A program made the position numbers and the translations under genes. From NCBI RefSeq assembly GCF_036021035.1, contig NZ_CP107930.1:496001-560000 (forward strand): a DNA stretch of 64,000 bases. Direction: 5' to 3'. The DNA is from Kineococcus sp. NBC_00420 (GTDB lineage Bacteria; Actinomycetota; Actinomycetes; Actinomycetales; Kineococcaceae). How positions within the stretch are numbered: the first letter of the stretch is position 1; each line of letters begins with the position of its first letter. Below, in pieces: positions 26,559-34,750 of this stretch. The notes beneath the pieces are model-generated. The model was not told the DNA's origin. It worked only from the letters and a program-made list of their open reading frames with translations, and did not search any database.

Positions 26559-27905
26559 TCAGGAGGTCGGAGCGTTCCGCGAGGCCAGGACGAGTTCCAG
26601 AGCCCGGACGGGCTCCCACGGCAGGTGCAGCGCCAGGTTGTACTGCTCGCCGAGGACGTCCCGGCTCCAGCCGATCCGGGTGTGGCCCGGGTACCCGTGC
26701 TGGACCCCGATGCGGGTGCTGTTGACGGTGACGCGCGTGTAGCCGCCGGCCGGCTCGGTGAAGGACGTCGTTCGCTGGCTGGGGTCCTCCGCCAGGCGGA
26801 CGAACGGCGACCAGCGCACTAGTCCCGTCACCCGTTCCTCGTCAGGTGCAACGCGCGCGGCGTCGGGGCCCCGAGGCACCCAGAGCAACTGGATGCTCAC
26901 CTCCAGCGGTTCGCCGTTGGGCAGCAGGCTCCCCCTCGCGGGCAACGGGTCGGCGTCGCCGTTCCAGAAGTGCTTGGCGGTCCTGCAGATCAGCTCGAAC
27001 CCCGACGCCTCCAGGGGCGTCAGCGACGGCAGGGGGAACCCGAGCCAGTCCTCGACCTCGCCACGGGTGTAGCGCAGCACGGAGTCGTCGACGTCGTCTG
27101 CGAGGCGCGCTCGTCGTCGGGAGCGCCGACCGACGCTCTGCGGCCGCAGGGCTTCGAGCACCCGGCGCAGGTGGTCGCCGAGCGGGAGTTCCGCGACCGG
27201 GTAGGGGTTCGTGAGGGCGGCGCGCAGGAGATCCGCTTCCGCGTCGGCCGCCGGGTACAGGGACAGCCGTCCCTGTCGCCACGGACCGGACGGGTCGTTC
27301 GAACCGGTCCAGCGCTGCACCTCGGCCTCGGCGTCGCTCCAGTCGTAGAGCGGGCCCACCCAGCGCATCGACCCCCGCGAGGACGGGCGGCCGTCCTCGC
27401 GCACCGCTCGGAACTGCTGGACGTGCGCCTGCGTGGCCGCGCTGATCGCGGCCAGCAGCACGGCCGTCGTCGGCCGGTCCAGCCCGGACAGGTCGCTGCG
27501 CAGGTCGACCGCGACGGCCCCCGCGAGTCCGGCGGCCAGCCGGAGCACGGGGACGTCGCGACGGGGCTGGTCGGGATCGGGCTCGACTGCGTAGGGGTCG
27601 TCGTCGAGGTGCAGGTCGAGGCTGCGCGAGGCGAGGGCACCGCCGTGCTCCGCGGCGGCCAGTGCCTCCGTCCACGCGATCGTGGCGCGCGGGCGGGCGT
27701 CGGGGTCGTCGGGGTGCGGTGGGCCGATCTCGATGAACCCGGCCGCGTCCAGGGCGGACAACCAGTTCCCGGTGCGGTGCAACAAGGTGACGGCCGCGGG
27801 TGGACCGCTCAGCTCACCGAACGCGTGCTCGAGGGTTCGGGCGAGTTCGTCGGGTTCGAGTCCATGGCCGCCCACCGGCAAGGTGCCTCCACTCCGCGAC
27901 GCCAC
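26559..27905 (-). CDS. Hypothetical protein, 448 residues
   Basis: Not recognised. Starts at GTG 27905 (an alternative is the GTG at VGGHGLEPDELA). It is soluble, acidic in the N-terminal half, with a basic Arg-rich linker near the middle (VGRRSRRRARLADDVDDS). The order suggests a helical N-terminal region (ELARTLEHAFGELSG), a mixed alpha/beta centre (LRLAAGLAGAVAVDLRSDL), and a beta-rich C-terminal half (YTRVTVNSTRIGVQHGYPGH). No catalytic motif or transmembrane segment seen. It is convergent with ureD, 20 bp apart, and is not part of the urease operon. Strong third-position GC bias makes the frame secure. Confidence 0.8.
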   Translation of the reverse strand: MASRSGGTLPVGGHGLEPDELARTLEHAFGELSGPPAAVTLLHRTGNWLSALDAAGFIEIGPPHPDDPDARPRATIAWTEALAAAEHGGALASRSLDLHLDDDPYAVEPDPDQPRRDVPVLRLAAGLAGAVAVDLRSDLSGLDRPTTAVLLAAISAATQAHVQQFRAVREDGRPSSRGSMRWVGPLYDWSDAEAEVQRWTGSNDPSGPWRQGRLSLYPAADAEADLLRAALTNPYPVAELPLGDHLRRVLEALRPQSVGRRSRRRARLADDVDDSVLRYTRGEVEDWLGFPLPSLTPLEASGFELICRTAKHFWNGDADPLPARGSLLPNGEPLEVSIQLLWVPRGPDAARVAPDEERVTGLVRWSPFVRLAEDPSQRTTSFTEPAGGYTRVTVNSTRIGVQHGYPGHTRIGWSRDVLGEQYNLALHLPWEPVRALELVLASRNAPTS

Positions 27906-27932
27906 AGCCCGTCGTCGGGCTCCGGCCCCAGG

Positions 27933-28607
27933 CTACGACGACCACCCGGGTCCGGGCGTCGTTCTCGGTGCAGGCGCCGCGCCGAACCCGAATCGGCTCA
28001 CGACACGGGTCACGAGGTCGTCGAGGGACGTCGATCCGTCGACGACCCACCCCGCCTCCCCGGTCTCGCCCGCCAACCGGTCGGTGAACCGGGCGTCCCG
28101 CTCGAGGAGGTTGGCCAGGGCCCGCCCCGGGTCACTGGTCCGGGCGGCGATGTCCGTCGTGGAACCCCGCGCGGCGAAGGCCCGCACCCGGAAGTCTCGG
28201 GTCGGCAGCAGCCACACCGCGTGGTCCGGGCGGGACAGCAGCGGGGCCACGAGCCGGGGCAGCAGCCGGAACCCTTCGACGACCACGGCCGGGGCCGGCG
28301 GGAGGCCCAGGAGGTCCTCGACGACGAGGTCGAAACCCTCACCGGCGAACCAGTGGAAGGTCTGCAGCATCTCGGCCGGGGTCCGCGCCACCCACCGCTC
28401 GTCCATCGACATCGCGGTGAAGGCGTGCAGCAACGGAGCGGACGCCGGGGTCAGTCGGCGGGCGTGCCGGGTCATCGCGTCGTCGGTGGAGAACACCTCG
28501 ACGCCGAAGCGCGCCGCCAGCGCGCGGGCCACGGTGGACTTCGCCCCGCCGGACCCGCCGCCGATCCACCGGACGTGCCGCAGCCGTTCGCGCAGGTGGT
28601 CGACCAC
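27933..28607 (-). CDS. P-loop kinase-like NTPase
   Basis: A 224-residue protein of the adenylate-kinase/uridine-kinase type. The P-loop near residue 16 is GGGSGGAKSTVARALAARFG; here Ala stands where the last Gly of GxxxxGK[ST] is expected. A DD pair follows strand 2 (VEVFSTDDAMTRHARRL), PAVVVEGFRLLPRLVAPLL is the Walker-B-like strand, and LLPTRDFRVRAFAARG and LLERDARFTDRLAGE form a lid region. Substrate unknown. GTG 28607 is preferred because TAGCGT (28620-28615 on this strand) ends seven bases upstream. It is cooriented with the unknown 448-residue gene, 27 bp away. Confidence 0.7.
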   Translation of the reverse strand: MVDHLRERLRHVRWIGGGSGGAKSTVARALAARFGVEVFSTDDAMTRHARRLTPASAPLLHAFTAMSMDERWVARTPAEMLQTFHWFAGEGFDLVVEDLLGLPPAPAVVVEGFRLLPRLVAPLLSRPDHAVWLLPTRDFRVRAFAARGSTTDIAARTSDPGRALANLLERDARFTDRLAGETGEAGWVVDGSTSLDDLVTRVVSRFGFGAAPAPRTTPGPGWSS

Positions 28608-28728
28608 CCGCACGACGCTACCGCCGACGTTCCCACCTGCCCCTGCCCCGGGGTGAACCGAACGGGGCGTGACACCGTGTCCCTTCCGAGCGGACCGATC
28701 GGGCCCGCCGGACCGACGGAGGATCCTC

Positions 28729-29226
28729 GTGGACGACGCCCGACTGCCCCAGCCCGTGACTCCCGGGGTCCTGTCCCGGCGCAAGGCGCTCGCCGTGGGC
28801 GGTGGCGCGCTCGGTGTCGGGTCCCTGCTGGCGGCCTGCGGCAGCGACGACGACGCCGGCACCACCCCTGCGACCACCGACAGCAGCAGCTCGTCCACCA
28901 GCTCCTCCGCCAGTGCCACCTCCAGCGGGGACGGGGCGCTGACCACGGTGTCCGCGGTACCCGTGGGCTCGGCCCTCCTGGTCACGGCGGCCGGCGGCGC
29001 ACCGGTCGTCGTCGCCCAGCCGACCGCGGGCGAGATCGTCGCCTTCAGCGGGCTCTGCACCCACCAGGGCTGTGCGGTGGCCGTGATGAAGAAGGAGCTC
29101 GACTGCCCCTGCCACGGGTCGAAGTTCGACGCTCTCACCGGCGCCGTCCTGAACGGGCCCGCGACAGATCCCCTGACCCCGTTCAAGGTCACCGTCGACG
29201 GCGATTCGGTCGTCGCGGCGACCTGA
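28729..29226 (+). CDS. Rieske [2Fe-2S] lipoprotein
   Basis: A 165-residue exported electron-transfer protein. GTG 28729 follows GGAGG. The N-terminus has a Tat-like SRRKALAVGGGALGVGSLLA ending in the lipobox LLAAC, so the mature protein is lipid-anchored outside the membrane. A Ser/Thr-rich linker precedes the Rieske domain. Cluster ligands are C110 and H112 in CTHQGC and C128 and H129 in CPCHGS; C115 and C126 form the usual disulphide. The short length fits stand-alone actinobacterial Rieske proteins (QcrA-like fold but without membrane helices), with an unidentified redox partner. It is followed by a hairpin terminator. Confidence 0.92.
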   Translation: MDDARLPQPVTPGVLSRRKALAVGGGALGVGSLLAACGSDDDAGTTPATTDSSSSSTSSSASATSSGDGALTTVSAVPVGSALLVTAAGGAPVVVAQPTAGEIVAFSGLCTHQGCAVAVMKKELDCPCHGSKFDALTGAVLNGPATDPLTPFKVTVDGDSVVAAT

Positions 29227-29253
29227 CCTCCCAGGGCTGTCCGTCCTGCTCAG

Positions 29254-29281
29254 CAGCAGCCCCCCGCTGTCGGGGCTGCTG
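29254..29281 (+). terminator. Terminator after the Rieske gene
   Basis: CAGCAGCCCC (29254-29263), 8-nt loop, GGGGCTGCTG (29272-29281): a perfect 10-bp stem 28 bp after the stop, followed by a short TTGGGC tail. Confidence 0.75.
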
Positions 29282-29359
29282 TTGGGCGGCGCAGCCGACA
29301 TCTTGAGCAATATCACGCATTGGCTCCAATAACTGAACTTTCAACGCTATTGTGGAGGT

Positions 29360-30358
29360 ATGACCGACGAGATGCCAGAACTCGCTGCCGCGGGCCTGCC
29401 GCCGTTGCCTGTCCCCGGCGCGTTCGACGCCGAGACCCTGGGCCTCTGGTTCGCCCTGCTGGACCCGGTCCGTCGGGCGGTGCGCGCGCCCGGGACCTGG
29501 AACGCCTACGCCGTGGACCTCGCGCACTTCGCCGAGTGGTGCACCCGCACCGAACGGCAGCCGTTGCCGGCCGAGCCGGAGACGGTCGCCGCCTACCTCG
29601 CCGACCACGTCGAGACGCTGTCCATCTCGACGCTGCGCCGTCGCCTCGCCGCGATCGCCGTCGCGCACGGGATCATCGGGGTCCCCTCCCCCACCGACGG
29701 CGAGCACGTCTCACTGGTCTGGCGCGGGTTGCGCCGGGTGCACGAACCGCAGCGCAAGCCCCGGAAGGTCGACGCCGTCGAGATCCGTGAGCTCGCGGTC
29801 CTCGTCGCCCCGCTGCAGGACACGGTGATGGACCACCGCGACCGGGCTCTGCTGGTCATGGGGTTCGCCGGGGCGCTACGACGTTCCGAACTCAGCGCGC
29901 TCGACGTGTCCGACGTCGTCGTCGAACCCGGACGCCTGCTCGTCACGATCCGCGAGGCGGGGTCCCGGGCCGAACGGACCGTGGAGCTCCCCCGCGGTCA
30001 CCGGCTCGAGACCTGCCCCGTCCGCTCCTGGAAGGCCTGGATCACCGTCGCGCGGCTCACCGAGGGGGCCGCGTTCCGCCGGATGACCAAGGGCGGTCGC
30101 TCCCTGCGGCCCGAACGCCTCGGCGACCGCGGCGTCGCGGAAGTGGTGAAGCGCCGGACCCTCGACGTCGGGCTGGACCCGACGCTCTTCTCGGGTCACA
30201 GCCTACGGGCCGGGTTCGTCACGGCCGCGTCGCGCGCCGGTGTCCCGTCGGTGTCGATCGCCCGCCAGACCGGTCACCGGTCGGCGGCGGCTCTCGCCGC
30301 GTGCGTCCGGGAAGACCGCCCGTTCCCGCGGAACCCCGCCGCCCACGTGGGGTTGTGA
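29360..30358 (+). CDS. Tyrosine-recombinase homologue with Cys replacing the catalytic Tyr
   Basis: A 332-residue phage-integrase-family protein, ATG 29360 after GGAGG. The core-binding domain spans about 30-125 (GTWNAYAVDLAHFAEWC), the catalytic domain about 140-325. R174 in GALRRSELSALDV and the HxLR in FSGHSLRAGFVTAASRAG are present, as is TGHRSAAA. The active-site Lys loop lacks a Lys (IREAGSRAERTVEL). The nucleophile position reads ALAACVRED: residue 315 is Cys (TGC) where relatives have Tyr (TAC). The upstream 60 bp are noticeably AT-rich. Either catalytically dead, an unusual Cys enzyme, or affected by a single-base error. Confidence 0.85.
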   Translation: MTDEMPELAAAGLPPLPVPGAFDAETLGLWFALLDPVRRAVRAPGTWNAYAVDLAHFAEWCTRTERQPLPAEPETVAAYLADHVETLSISTLRRRLAAIAVAHGIIGVPSPTDGEHVSLVWRGLRRVHEPQRKPRKVDAVEIRELAVLVAPLQDTVMDHRDRALLVMGFAGALRRSELSALDVSDVVVEPGRLLVTIREAGSRAERTVELPRGHRLETCPVRSWKAWITVARLTEGAAFRRMTKGGRSLRPERLGDRGVAEVVKRRTLDVGLDPTLFSGHSLRAGFVTAASRAGVPSVSIARQTGHRSAAALAACVREDRPFPRNPAAHVGL

Positions 30359-30382
30359 CGACGGGGACCACCGCCGCACGGG

Positions 30383-31492
30383 TCAGAGCGCGTTCGCCGT
30401 GCCCACCACCGGTCCTCCCGCCGCCCGCCACGCGACGACCCCACCCTCGAGGTGCACGACGTCGGTGCGGCCCGTCGCCAGGACCGCGCTCAGCGCCTGG
30501 GCGGAACGGGTCCCGCGTTCGCAGTGCAGGACGAGCGGTCCCGGGGGCAGGATCCCCGGGTCGGCGAGGACGCCCGCGAGGGGCACGTTGAGCGATCCCG
30601 GGATCGCGGAGTCGGCGTGCTCGACCGGTTCCCGCACGTCGACGACCAGCGGTGCCGCACCCCCCACGGTCGCGATCAACGCCCGCGCCTGCACCGCGGG
30701 CAGCGTGTCCAGGCCGGTGACGGGTTCGCGTCGGGGGTCGGGGCGCAGCGGCAGTTCGCGCCAGGTCATCGCGAGCGCGTCGTGGACGAGGATCCGCCCC
30801 AGCAGCGACCGGCCGGCGCCGGTGACGACCTTCACGGCCTCGGTCACCATGGTCGAGGCGACGGCGCCGCACACCCCGCCCAGCACACCCGCCTCGCCGC
30901 AGCCGGGGACGGTTCCCGGTGGCGGGGCCGTGGGGAAGAGGTCGCGGTAGGTCGGTCCGTGCCCGGCGTGGAAGACGCTGACGTGACCGTCGAAGCGCAG
31001 GACCGCACCCCACACCCAGGGCACACCCACCAGGCTGCACGCGTCGTTGACCAGGTACCGCGTCGCGAAGGTGTCGGAGCCGTCCAGGACGAGGTCGTAG
31101 CCGCGCACCAGGTCGAGGGCGTTCGTCGCGGTGAGACGTTCACGGTGGGTCCGGACCACGACCCCGGGGTTCAGCCGTCGCACGGCCTCGGCCGCGCTGT
31201 CGACCTTCGCCCGCCCGACGTCCGGTGTGCCGTGGGCGATCTGGCGTTGCAGGTTCGACGCGTCGACGACGTCGTCGTCGACGACGCCGATCGTCCCGAA
31301 GCCGGCCGCCGCCAGGTAGAGCAGCGCCGGGGACCCGAGACCGCCGGCGCCGACGACGAGGACCCGGGCGGCCAGCAACCGCCGTTGTCCGACCTCACCG
31401 ATCTCGGGGAGCAGCAGGTGCCGCGAGTAGCGGGCGCGTTGCTCGTCGGTCAGCTGCGGGCCGGGTTCCACGAGAGGCGCGTTCGGGGTCAC
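30383..31492 (-). CDS. moeB: MoeB/ThiF-type adenylyltransferase with rhodanese domain
   Basis: A 369-residue E1-like enzyme that adenylates the C-terminus of a sulfur-carrier protein (MoaD or ThiS type) and carries the sulfur relay. Residues about 10-250 are the ThiF fold: QRARYSRHLLLPEIGEVGQR, VVGAGGLGSPALLYLAAAGF (ATP loop), DDDVVDASNLQRQIAHGT, YDLVLDGSDTFATRYLVND, and the Cys region PGCGEAGVLGGVCG. Residues about 275-365 are a rhodanese domain with active-site loop HCERGTRSAQAL. This combined form is standard in actinobacteria. GTG 31492 overlaps the upstream GAF-protein stop by four bases. Confidence 0.9.
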   Translation of the reverse strand: MTPNAPLVEPGPQLTDEQRARYSRHLLLPEIGEVGQRRLLAARVLVVGAGGLGSPALLYLAAAGFGTIGVVDDDVVDASNLQRQIAHGTPDVGRAKVDSAAEAVRRLNPGVVVRTHRERLTATNALDLVRGYDLVLDGSDTFATRYLVNDACSLVGVPWVWGAVLRFDGHVSVFHAGHGPTYRDLFPTAPPPGTVPGCGEAGVLGGVCGAVASTMVTEAVKVVTGAGRSLLGRILVHDALAMTWRELPLRPDPRREPVTGLDTLPAVQARALIATVGGAAPLVVDVREPVEHADSAIPGSLNVPLAGVLADPGILPPGPLVLHCERGTRSAQALSAVLATGRTDVVHLEGGVVAWRAAGGPVVGTANAL

Positions 31493-32301
31493 GGGGAAAC
31501 CCTCCCTCCCGCCGCGGCGATCCGCTCGGGCGGGCTGTCCTGGCGTTGCAGGGCGGCGCGCAGCGTGTCGCCGCCGGTGTCCAACCCCTGACCCACCGCG
31601 GGTGGCGCCGACCCCGTGAGCCGTTGCAGGGCACGGGAGGTCGCCTCGAGCACCCCGAGGACGGCGGGTGAGCGCAGGAGCTCGAGGGAACCGACCGGCC
31701 CGTCGAGCGCCACGCACCCCGTGACGCGGGAGGTCTCTCCCGTATCGTCGACGAGCGGGACGGCGACCACCACGGCGTACTTCCCGACGACCCGGCGGAA
31801 CTCCTCCACCGTCAGTCCCTGCCGTTCCCCGGCGGCGTCGAGGACGCTGACGTCGCGCGCGATCACGGCGCCCGTCGCGACGCACTCACCGATGACGCCC
31901 TTGCCGGGCGCCCACCGCACCCCGGACGCCACCGGTCGGCGCCGGGCCCGGACCCGGTGCACCCGCGCCAGCCGGGGCGGGCGCAGGAACGGCCGGCGCA
32001 CGCGGTAGGCGGCGAGGGCGAGGTCGCGCGGGTCGAGGCGGCCGCCGGTCGTGTCGACGACGGCCCACAGGGCCCCGGAGAGCAGGTCGTCGTGCAGTTC
32101 GCGGTCGGCGTCGTCACGCCGGTCCAGCGCCCGCGCGAGGACGTGCTCGGCCGTGGAACCGATCGCCAGCACCGCGGTCAGGACGACGAGGGTGACGACC
32201 ACGCCGGCCGAGGGGTTCCAGATGTCGCCGCGGTCCAGCGCCAGGGCCGCGCCGGCGGCGGCGGCGAGGACGGCGAGAGCGAGGTCGACCCAGGTGCGCA
32301 C
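31489..32301 (-). CDS. Membrane-anchored GAF-like protein
   Basis: A 270-residue protein with two N-terminal membrane helices (LALAVLAAAAGAALAL and AGVVVTLVVLTAVLAIG) followed by a soluble region resembling a GAF fold: LALAAYRVRRPFLRPPRLAR, SGVRWAPGKGVIGECVAT, KYAVVVAVPLVDDTGE, VTGCVALDGP. GAF domains bind small ligands or act as dimer modules. No enzymatic output domain is attached. GTG 32301 lies six bases after TACGGT on this strand (32313-32308), a leaderless arrangement, and the gene overlaps moeB, so they are an operon. Confidence 0.7.
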   Translation of the reverse strand: MRTWVDLALAVLAAAAGAALALDRGDIWNPSAGVVVTLVVLTAVLAIGSTAEHVLARALDRRDDADRELHDDLLSGALWAVVDTTGGRLDPRDLALAAYRVRRPFLRPPRLARVHRVRARRRPVASGVRWAPGKGVIGECVATGAVIARDVSVLDAAGERQGLTVEEFRRVVGKYAVVVAVPLVDDTGETSRVTGCVALDGPVGSLELLRSPAVLGVLEATSRALQRLTGSAPPAVGQGLDTGGDTLRAALQRQDSPPERIAAAGGRVSP

Positions 32302-32344
32302 GCCGTCACCGTAGGGGGCCGCTCCGACAGGACCTCCGGACGGC

Positions 32345-33481
32345 TCACGTCCAGTCGACCCCGCACCCGCTGAACGTGCTCCGCCGCCGCAGGGCCTCGT
32401 GGACGGCCTCCTCGACACCGGGCAGTTCGCGCCGTTCGTCACCGTCGGGCAGTTCCACGACGCGGAACGCGTCGGGTCGCACGACCCGGGGTCGCGGGCC
32501 GTTGACGATCGCGTCGAGGACCCTCGTGAACGCTCCGGCCGACGCCAGCGGGGACCGCAGCGGCCGGCCGTCCAGGCGGTGGCGCAGGAGGTCGTCGAGC
32601 AGGTCGACCCGGGGGTGCTGCGTCGTCGCCGGTGGACGCCCCGGGAGTTCCTCCACGACCACGTCGAGGGTGTAGTAGAGCGTCATCCGGCCGCGGGTCC
32701 CCTCCACGACGACGAACGGTTCGCCGGGTTCGGCCGCCGCCAGCGTCGCGGCGAGGACGAGGTCCGGGGAGTCGCGCAGCGAGACGACGACGGACGTCGT
32801 GTCGTCGGTCTCGATGTCGTTGACCCGGAACGGATCCACTTCGACGGCGAGCACGTCCTCGAGCGACTGGCGGCCGGCGACGGCCAGTGCGGTCGCCACC
32901 GCGTGGGCGAGGGGGTTGGTGAGGACGCCGTCGGCGACGACCCGCTCCCCCAGCCGGCGGCGACCCGCCCAGGGGGCGCGGGTGAAGTAGGAGCGGGCAC
33001 GCACCCAGCACCCCGCCGCGGAGAAACCGGTGACCTCCCCGATCCGGCCCTCGGCCACGCGGGTACGGACGTGGTCCAGCGCGGCGGACCCGAGGGACTG
33101 GAAACCCACCTGGACGCTGCGACCCTCCGCCTGGGCGAGGTCGAGGAGGTGGGCGAACTCCCCCAGTCCCGTCACCGCGGGTTTCTCGAGGACCACGTCG
33201 GCCCCGCTGCGCAGCGCCCGTTCCGCGAGGTCCGCGTGGGTGTGCAAGGGGGTGGCGATGGCGACGACGTCGGGCCGCTGCTCGGCGAGGAGGTCGGCGA
33301 GGTCGCCGTAGCGGGGGACGTCGGCGGGCAGGCCCTCGGGGAGCGCCCCGACCCCGAGCCGCGGGTCCGCGACGCCGGCCCAGCGGAACGTGCCGGCGGC
33401 GATCCGGGGGCGCAGGCGCGCGAGGTAGGAGTGTCCGTAGCCGTGGACCCCGGCCAGGGCGATCGTGGGGACGGGGTTCAC
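32345..33481 (-). CDS. Gfo/Idh/MocA-family oxidoreductase
   Basis: A 378-residue NAD(P)-dependent dehydrogenase acting on a sugar or sugar derivative. The Rossmann start is TIALAGVHGYGHSYLARLRP, slightly unusual for the GxGxxG. The family motif EKP is in ADVVLEKPAVTGLGEFAHL, and the C-terminal beta sheet starts at GEVTGFSAAG. It overlaps the upstream esterase gene by four bases (GTG 33481), forming a two-gene operon that probably works on an acylated or deoxy sugar. A LacI-type operator before the first gene supports sugar control. Exact substrate unknown. Confidence 0.85.
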   Translation of the reverse strand: MNPVPTIALAGVHGYGHSYLARLRPRIAAGTFRWAGVADPRLGVGALPEGLPADVPRYGDLADLLAEQRPDVVAIATPLHTHADLAERALRSGADVVLEKPAVTGLGEFAHLLDLAQAEGRSVQVGFQSLGSAALDHVRTRVAEGRIGEVTGFSAAGCWVRARSYFTRAPWAGRRRLGERVVADGVLTNPLAHAVATALAVAGRQSLEDVLAVEVDPFRVNDIETDDTTSVVVSLRDSPDLVLAATLAAAEPGEPFVVVEGTRGRMTLYYTLDVVVEELPGRPPATTQHPRVDLLDDLLRHRLDGRPLRSPLASAGAFTRVLDAIVNGPRPRVVRPDAFRVVELPDGDERRELPGVEEAVHEALRRRSTFSGCGVDWT

Positions 33482-34671
33482 CGTGCTACCTCCGGGGACG
33501 AGGGACCCGGGACGGGTCCGGGGGTTTCGAGCCAGTCGAACGCCGTCTGCTGCGCGGCCGCGTCGAAGGAGTGCCCCACGTCGGCGAACGACGCGCTGTA
33601 GGCCTGCGCCGCACCGGCTCCGCTGTAGCGACGACGGATGACCTCGTCCGCGCGGGTCATGCCCTCGCGCGGGAACAACCGGTCGCGGGTGGCGTAGTGG
33701 ACGTGCAGCGGACGGGGCGCGGCGGCCGCGACGACGTCGGGCCAGTCGCCCACCCGCGCCAGGCCGGGGGTCGTGAACGCCCAGGTGTGGGAGTGCACGT
33801 GCTCGGCCAGCACGTCCCGCAACGTCGAGACCATGGCCGCCACCACCACCCGGCCGATGCCGTCCTCCGGGGTGGGTCGCAGCGCGGAGGCGATGGCGGC
33901 CCGGGCACCGCCTCCTGACAGACCCACCAGGGCGACGCCGTCGAGCGCCTCACCGGTGGCGCGGAGGACGTCCAGGGCGAGCAGGTCCTCCCGCGCGATC
34001 AACCCCGCCCACGACGTGCCCAGCAGACCCAGCGCCTTGGCGATCGCGTCCTCGGCCGGGCCGGCGTGGACGTCGTAGGTGGCGGCCTCGTCGAGCGGTG
34101 CCCCGGCGGCCAGTTCCCGCGCGGCGAGTTCGAGTTCGGCGACGGCTTCGCTGCGGGCGGGCATCGCCGCCACGGGCAACCGCCGGCTTCCCCAGCCGTA
34201 GGCGTCGTGGACCAGCACGAGGTGGCCGCGGCGGGCCAGTTCCTCGGCGGGGGCCCGGCCGCCGTAGAGCGCGTCCCGGACCCCGACGAGGGAGGGGTGG
34301 ACGGGCCGGCCGTCCGCTCCGTCGGCGAGCTTGTCCAGCCCGAACCGCTTCATCCCGCCGTGGCAGTGCAGGAACACCGCGGCCGGCAACCGTTGCGGAC
34401 CGTCGAGGGGTCGCAGCAACCGGCCGCGCACGCGGGGCCCGAACCCGGCGTCCCAGGACAGTTCCCGCCCGGACAGGTCGCCGCGGACCCACTCGGCCTC
34501 GACGCGGACGTCGGCCTCGGCGACGCCGGGGACGCGCGGCACGCCGAGCACCGCACGCAGCCGCCGGCTGACCTCTGCCGGCGTCGGTGCGTCGTCGCCG
34601 AAGAGCGGCCAGGAGTCCTCGAGGACCTCCACCAACCCGTCGAAGACTCCGAGACGATCAGTGGTGGTCAT
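33478..34671 (-). CDS. Alpha/beta hydrolase (acetyl-xylan-esterase-like)
   Basis: A 397-residue alpha/beta hydrolase from ATG 34671. The oxyanion region is AAVFLHCHGGMKRFGLDKLA, the nucleophile Ser is in GVALVGLSGGGARAAIASAL, the acid is in HYATRDRLFPREG and the His in FADVGHSFDAAAQQ. The long insertion between strand 4 and the nucleophile (LVHDAYGWGSRRLPVA and following) matches the dienelactone-hydrolase/acetyl-xylan-esterase-like group. There is no signal peptide, so the substrate is imported. Paired with the downstream sugar dehydrogenase. Confidence 0.8.
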   Translation of the reverse strand: MTTTDRLGVFDGLVEVLEDSWPLFGDDAPTPAEVSRRLRAVLGVPRVPGVAEADVRVEAEWVRGDLSGRELSWDAGFGPRVRGRLLRPLDGPQRLPAAVFLHCHGGMKRFGLDKLADGADGRPVHPSLVGVRDALYGGRAPAEELARRGHLVLVHDAYGWGSRRLPVAAMPARSEAVAELELAARELAAGAPLDEAATYDVHAGPAEDAIAKALGLLGTSWAGLIAREDLLALDVLRATGEALDGVALVGLSGGGARAAIASALRPTPEDGIGRVVVAAMVSTLRDVLAEHVHSHTWAFTTPGLARVGDWPDVVAAAAPRPLHVHYATRDRLFPREGMTRADEVIRRRYSGAGAAQAYSASFADVGHSFDAAAQQTAFDWLETPGPVPGPSSPEVAR

Positions 34672-34695
34672 GTCGATCCGGCTCCGTCGCAGGTC

Positions 34696-34710
34696 GGGAA
34701 AGCGCTTGCT
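34696..34710. promoter_or_regulatory. LacI-type operator
   Basis: AAGCGCTT (34700-34707) inside gggaaAGCGCTTgct is the classic LacI/PurR-family centre with near-symmetric flanks. It lies 25 bp upstream of the esterase start. No LacI-family gene is in the window, so the repressor is encoded elsewhere. Confidence 0.55.
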
Positions 34711-34750
34711 CGCACCGTAGTGGGCGGCCTTCCGGGCCAGCAAGCCACCC

